Origin: Pigmentiphaga kullae
GTDB taxonomy: Bacteria > Pseudomonadota > Gammaproteobacteria > Burkholderiales > Burkholderiaceae_B
Assembly (NCBI RefSeq): GCF_004216695.1
Contig: NZ_SGXC01000001.1
Location: forward strand, 1,922,001-1,986,000
Direction of reading: 5' to 3'
Length of the DNA: 64,000 bases
A program made the position numbers and the translations under genes. A model generated the notes under the pieces. It saw only the letters and a program-made list of their open reading frames with translations. It did not search any database and had not been told where the DNA came from. Positions 59,221 to 64,000 of this stretch are shown here, piece by piece (position 1 is the stretch's first letter; every line of letters starts with the position of its first letter).

Positions 59221-61401
59221 ATGGCGGAGCGTTCGTTCACGAACGAGGTCGGCAAGCTGAAGCTGGGCGAAGGCGAGGAGTTCCGCGGCGAGGGCATCCT
59301 GGCCGTGACCAAGGCCCTGCTGCAGTCCGGCGTGTCGTACGTGGCGGGATACCAGGGGGCGCCGATCTCGCACCTGATGGATGTGCTGACCGACGCGAAC
59401 GACATCCTGGAAGAACTTGGCGTCCACTTCGAGCACAGCGCCTCCGAGGCGACGGCCACGGCTACGCTGGCGGCCTCGGTCAATTATCCGCTGCGCGGCG
59501 CCGTCACCTTCAAGTCCACCGTGGGCACCAACGTGGCCTCGGACGCGCTGGCCAACCTGGCCTCGGGCGGCGTGACCGGCGGCGCGCTGCTGATCGTGGG
59601 CGAGGACTACGGCGAAGGCTCGAGCATCATGCAGGAGCGCTCGCACGCCTTCGCGATGAAGTCGCAGGTCTGGCTGCTGGACCCCCGGCCCAACCTGGAA
59701 AGCATGGTGGGCGCGGTCGAGCGGGGCTTCGAGCTGTCCGAAGCCAGCAATACGCCGGTCATGCTGCAACTGCGCATCCGCGCCTGTCACGTCCATGGCC
59801 GCTTCACGACGCGGGCCAACCGGCGTCCGGCGTTCACGCTCAAGGACGCCATCGAGCACCCCGTGCGCGACGTCGACCGCATCGTGCTGCCGCCGGCCTC
59901 CTACCTGCACGAGCACGAGAAGATCGCCAGGCGCTGGCCGGCGGCCGTGCGCTACATCACCCAGCACGGCATGAACGAATTCTTCGGCGCCGACGAGCAG
60001 GACATCGGCATCGTCATGCAGGGGGGCATGTACAACGGCGTGCTGCGCGCGCTGGAACTGCTGGGGCTGGCCGACGCTTTCGGCCAGTCGCGGATCCCGC
60101 TGTACGTATTGAACGTGACCTATCCCCTGGTGGACGAAGAATTCGTCCGCTTCTGCGCCGGCAAGCGCAGCATCCTGATCGTGGAGGAAGGGCAGCCCGA
60201 CTACATCGAGCAGGCGGTGCACGCCATCCTGCGGCGCGCCGACCTGAATACGCGGGTCCACGGCAAGGACGTGCTGCCGATGGCGGGGGAATACACCGGC
60301 GGCGTGCTGCTCAAGGGGCTGGCGGAGTACGTGCGCCGCTACGAGCCCGGCCTGCTCGAAGGGCGGGCGCTGCCCCGCGCCGCGCGGCCGGCCACGCCCG
60401 CGCGCATGCCGGACAATCCCAAGGCCTTCGCCATCCAGCGGGCCTCCGACCAGGTCCAGGGGCGGCCGCCGTCGTTCTGCACCGGCTGTCCGGAACGGCC
60501 CATCTTCACCGCCATCAAGCTGGTCGAGCGCGAGCTGGGCCAGCACCACATCAGCTGCGACATCGGTTGCCATCTGTTCTCGGTGCTGCCGCCCTTCAAC
60601 CTCGGCGCCACCACCATGGGCTACGGCCTGGGGTGGGCCGGCGCCTCGGCGCTGAACACGCGCGAGACCTCGCGCCGCACCATCTCCATCATGGGCGACG
60701 GCGGTTTCTGGCACAACGGGCTGACCAGCGGCGTGGGCAACGCCGTGTTCAACGAGACCGACAACGTGCTGCTGGTGGTGGACAACGGCTATTCGGCCGC
60801 CACCGGCGGACAGGACGTGCTGTCGTCCAAGGCCGAGAACCCGATACGCAGCACCAACAACCCCATCGAGAACGCCGTGCGCGGGGTGGGCGTGAAGTGG
60901 GTGCGGACGGTGACGCGTACCTATGGCGTGGCGCAGATGCGCGACACGCTGCGCGAGGCGCTGACCACGCGGGAGAAGGGGCCGAAGGTGGTGGTGGCGC
61001 AGAGCGAATGCATGCTGAACAAGCAGCGCCGCGTGCGTCCGCTGATGCGCAAGGCCATAGGCGAAGGCCGGCGCGTCGTGCGCGAGCGCTTCGGCGTGGA
61101 TCCCGACACGTGCACCGGCGACCATTCCTGTATCCGTCTGTCCGGCTGCCCTTCGCTGACCATCCGCGACAATCCCGATCCGCTGCGCACCGATCCGGTC
61201 GCGGCGGTGGTGGACAGCTGCGTCGGCTGCGGGCTGTGCGGCGAGGTTTCGCACGCCGCCGTGCTGTGCCCGTCGTTCTACCGGGCCGAGATCATCAACA
61301 ACCCGGGGCGCTGGGACAAGTTCAAGGCGCGGCTCAGGAAGACCGTCATCGGCGCCTTGCAGCGCCGCATCGACCGTCGGCTGGAGGGCTTGGCGGCATG
61401 A
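59221..61401 (+). CDS. iorA: Indolepyruvate ferredoxin oxidoreductase, alpha subunit
   Basis: A 726-residue thiamine-diphosphate 2-oxoacid:ferredoxin oxidoreductase subunit that decarboxylates aryl pyruvates such as indolepyruvate to aryl-acetyl-CoA. The N-terminal pyrimidine-binding part has 'GVSYVAGYQGAPISHLMDVL'. The C-terminal ThDP domain has 'CTGCPERPIFTAIKL', 'SIMGDGGFWHNGLTSGVGNAVFN' (Mg/ThDP motif) and 'DNGYSAATGGQ'. Two C-terminal [4Fe-4S] motifs are 'CTGDHSCIRLSGCP' and 'CVGCGLCGEVSHAAVLCP'. AGGAGAACGGGACC precedes the ATG. It overlaps iorB by 4 bp. Confidence 0.9.
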   Translation: MAERSFTNEVGKLKLGEGEEFRGEGILAVTKALLQSGVSYVAGYQGAPISHLMDVLTDANDILEELGVHFEHSASEATATATLAASVNYPLRGAVTFKSTVGTNVASDALANLASGGVTGGALLIVGEDYGEGSSIMQERSHAFAMKSQVWLLDPRPNLESMVGAVERGFELSEASNTPVMLQLRIRACHVHGRFTTRANRRPAFTLKDAIEHPVRDVDRIVLPPASYLHEHEKIARRWPAAVRYITQHGMNEFFGADEQDIGIVMQGGMYNGVLRALELLGLADAFGQSRIPLYVLNVTYPLVDEEFVRFCAGKRSILIVEEGQPDYIEQAVHAILRRADLNTRVHGKDVLPMAGEYTGGVLLKGLAEYVRRYEPGLLEGRALPRAARPATPARMPDNPKAFAIQRASDQVQGRPPSFCTGCPERPIFTAIKLVERELGQHHISCDIGCHLFSVLPPFNLGATTMGYGLGWAGASALNTRETSRRTISIMGDGGFWHNGLTSGVGNAVFNETDNVLLVVDNGYSAATGGQDVLSSKAENPIRSTNNPIENAVRGVGVKWVRTVTRTYGVAQMRDTLREALTTREKGPKVVVAQSECMLNKQRRVRPLMRKAIGEGRRVVRERFGVDPDTCTGDHSCIRLSGCPSLTIRDNPDPLRTDPVAAVVDSCVGCGLCGEVSHAAVLCPSFYRAEIINNPGRWDKFKARLRKTVIGALQRRIDRRLEGLAA

Positions 61402-62963
61402 GCCTCAACCACGACACGGGCGCGCCGCGCGCGCTGACCATCGCCGTGCTGGCCATGGGCGGCGAGGGCGGCGGGGTGCTGGCCGACTGGCTGGTGGACC
61501 TGGCCGAGCACAACGGCTACCTGGCCCAGACCACCTCGGTGCCGGGCGTGGCCCAGCGCACCGGCGCCACGGTGTACTACATCGAGATGTTCCGCGAGGC
61601 GGACGTGCCGCCGGGCCGGGCCCCGGTCATGGCGCTGGGGCCGGTGCCCGGCGAGGTCGACGTCGTCATCGCGTCCGAGCTGATGGAGGCGGGCCGCGCC
61701 TTGCAGCGGGGCCTGGTCGCGGACGACCGCACCACGCTGATCGCGTCCACCCATCGCGTGTATTCCATGACGGAGCGCACGGCGATGGGCGACGACCGGG
61801 TCGATTCGGCCGCACTGCTCGAGGGCGGCCAGGTGGCGGCGCGGCGCTTCGTGGCCGCCGACTTCAGCCGCATGGCCGAAGATGCCGGCAGCCCCATCAG
61901 CCCGGCGCTGTACGGGGCGCTGGCGGCGACGGGCGCGCTGCCCTTCGGGCGCGAACTGTTCGAGGATGCCATCCGGCGCGGGGGCGTGGGGGTGAAGGCC
62001 AGCCTGCAGGCCTTCGCCGCGGGCTTCGACGCCGCCATGGCCGGCCAGGAGACGGTGCTGCACGAGACCCCCGTGCGGCGCGAGGCGGCGGCCGTCGCGC
62101 CGGCCGGGGCACCCGCGTCCACGGACCGCCTGCCCGCCGCCGTCGGCCCCCGGCTGGCGGCCGTGCACGAGCGCATGGCGCGCGAGTTCCCGGCCGAGTG
62201 CCACGCGGTGCTGCGCGCCGGCCTGGTGCGCGCGGCGGACTACCAGGACGTGGCCTATGCCGGCGAGTACCTGGACCGGCTCGCTCCGCTGCTGGCCGCG
62301 CTGCCGGACCGCAGCCCCGCCAGCGTGGAGGTCCTGTCCGAGACCGCACGCCACCTGGCCCTGTGGATGACCTACGAGGACGTGGCGCGGGTGGCCGACC
62401 TGAAGACGCGCGGCACGCGCTTCGCCCGCGTGGCCGCCGAGGTGCGCCTGACGCCGGCGCAGCAACTGGACATCAATGAATTCATGCATCCCCGGCTGGA
62501 GGAACTGGCCGACGCCATGCCCGCCTGGCTGGGGCGATGGATGATGCGCAGCGCCTTCGCGCGCGCCTGCATCATGCCTTTCACCCGCAAGGGCCGGGTG
62601 GTGCGCACCAGTTCGCTGCGCGGCTTCCTGCTGTTGTACGCGGTGGCCGGGCTGCGCGGCATACGCCGCGGGTCGCTGCGCTACCAGGTCGAACGCGAAC
62701 GCATGGCGCGATGGATGGATACCATCGTCTCGCTGGTTGCGGGCCAGCCGGCGCTGGCCGTGGAAGTGGCGCGCGCGCAGCGGCTGATCAAGGGCTACGG
62801 CGACACCCACGTGCGCGGCTGGGGCAATTTCCAGCGCATCATGTCGGCGCTGCCGGCGCTGCGGCAGGCCGCCGACGGCCCCTCGCGCCTGCGGGTGCTG
62901 GTCAAGGCGGCCCTGGCGGACGACAGCGGCCGCGCGCTGGAGGAAAGACTCGCGACCGTCTAG
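61398..62963 (+). CDS. iorB: Indolepyruvate ferredoxin oxidoreductase, beta subunit with C-terminal extension
   Basis: A 521-residue protein. The N-terminal POR gamma-like domain ('IAVLAMGGEGGGVLADWLVDLAEHNGYLAQTTSVPGVAQRTGATVYY', residues about 12-200) binds CoA/ThDP partner surfaces. A Pro/Ala linker ('APAGAPAS') follows, then a helical domain of about 270 residues that resembles the DUF6537 region of long fused IorAB proteins. Its ATG overlaps iorA (ATGA). A TRAP receptor gene follows 57 bp later, likely in the same operon, so the substrate may be imported by TRAP. Confidence 0.88.
   Translation: MSLNHDTGAPRALTIAVLAMGGEGGGVLADWLVDLAEHNGYLAQTTSVPGVAQRTGATVYYIEMFREADVPPGRAPVMALGPVPGEVDVVIASELMEAGRALQRGLVADDRTTLIASTHRVYSMTERTAMGDDRVDSAALLEGGQVAARRFVAADFSRMAEDAGSPISPALYGALAATGALPFGRELFEDAIRRGGVGVKASLQAFAAGFDAAMAGQETVLHETPVRREAAAVAPAGAPASTDRLPAAVGPRLAAVHERMAREFPAECHAVLRAGLVRAADYQDVAYAGEYLDRLAPLLAALPDRSPASVEVLSETARHLALWMTYEDVARVADLKTRGTRFARVAAEVRLTPAQQLDINEFMHPRLEELADAMPAWLGRWMMRSAFARACIMPFTRKGRVVRTSSLRGFLLLYAVAGLRGIRRGSLRYQVERERMARWMDTIVSLVAGQPALAVEVARAQRLIKGYGDTHVRGWGNFQRIMSALPALRQAADGPSRLRVLVKAALADDSGRALEERLATV

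Positions 62964-64000
<1,037 letters not shown>

Overview
The window is a dense, high-GC stretch of bacterial chromosome. Gene content and order (Bug-type TctC receptors without their membrane partners, many LysR regulators, pilD-coaE ... zapD-yacG, yqgE-ruvX-pyrR-pyrB-pyrC', thiD-thiE-hemL-argJ) point to Burkholderiales, most likely Alcaligenaceae of the Bordetella/Achromobacter type. This assignment is inference from gene order and protein style. I see no rRNA, tRNA, CRISPR array, phage or insertion sequence.

1-8.7 kb: a cut-off amidohydrolase, LysR regulators, a DJ-1/PfpI protein, OmpW, a DHA2 drug exporter, a CoxG-like protein, a thioesterase, and aspA behind a HypT-like LysR gene. 8.8-19.9 kb: the glutamate/aspartate ABC importer gltIJKL, a LysR/tartrate (D-malate) dehydrogenase pair, a haloacetate dehalogenase, an HTH-citrate synthase fusion, a glutathione transferase, a MOFRL glycerate kinase and an M20 amidohydrolase. 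Together these suggest uptake of acidic amino acids and use of C4-dicarboxylates.

20-31 kb: a lipoprotein aminopeptidase, fadD, pldA, suhB, mnmC, a GH31-like protein with an altered active site, and an NlpE-like lipoprotein. 31-36 kb: pilD-coaE and zapD-yacG, separated by a divergent Bug receptor/LysR pair that looks inserted. 35.8-39 kb: LysR, an aromatic-ring monooxygenase and a second Bug receptor, probably one catabolic unit. 39-47.4 kb (minus strand): a Nudix/TMP-synthase-like fusion, a DUF815 ATPase, a hipBA toxin-antitoxin module with an AT-rich array of inverted repeats, then argJ, hemL, thiE and a divergent thiD. 47.5-52.3 kb (plus strand): rubredoxin, yqgE, ruvX, pyrR, pyrB, a metal-site-less dihydroorotase homologue (pyrC') and plsC. 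52.4-53.9 kb: a ParE-type toxin-antitoxin pair and a LysR gene.

54.3-64 kb: a three-gene molybdenum hydroxylase operon (Mo subunit with twin-arginine motif, 2Fe-2S subunit, triheme cytochrome c) divergent from iorA-iorB (2-oxoacid:ferredoxin oxidoreductase) and a TRAP receptor gene cut by the window end. It looks like a catabolic locus for an aromatic or N-heterocyclic substrate.

The most unusual non-coding structures are two giant palindromes (29879-30125 and 53962-54193), a family of about 65-bp GC-rich intergenic elements (six copies), a four-site inverted-repeat array beside hipB, and a 19-28 bp direct repeat bracketing the molybdenum hydroxylase operon.
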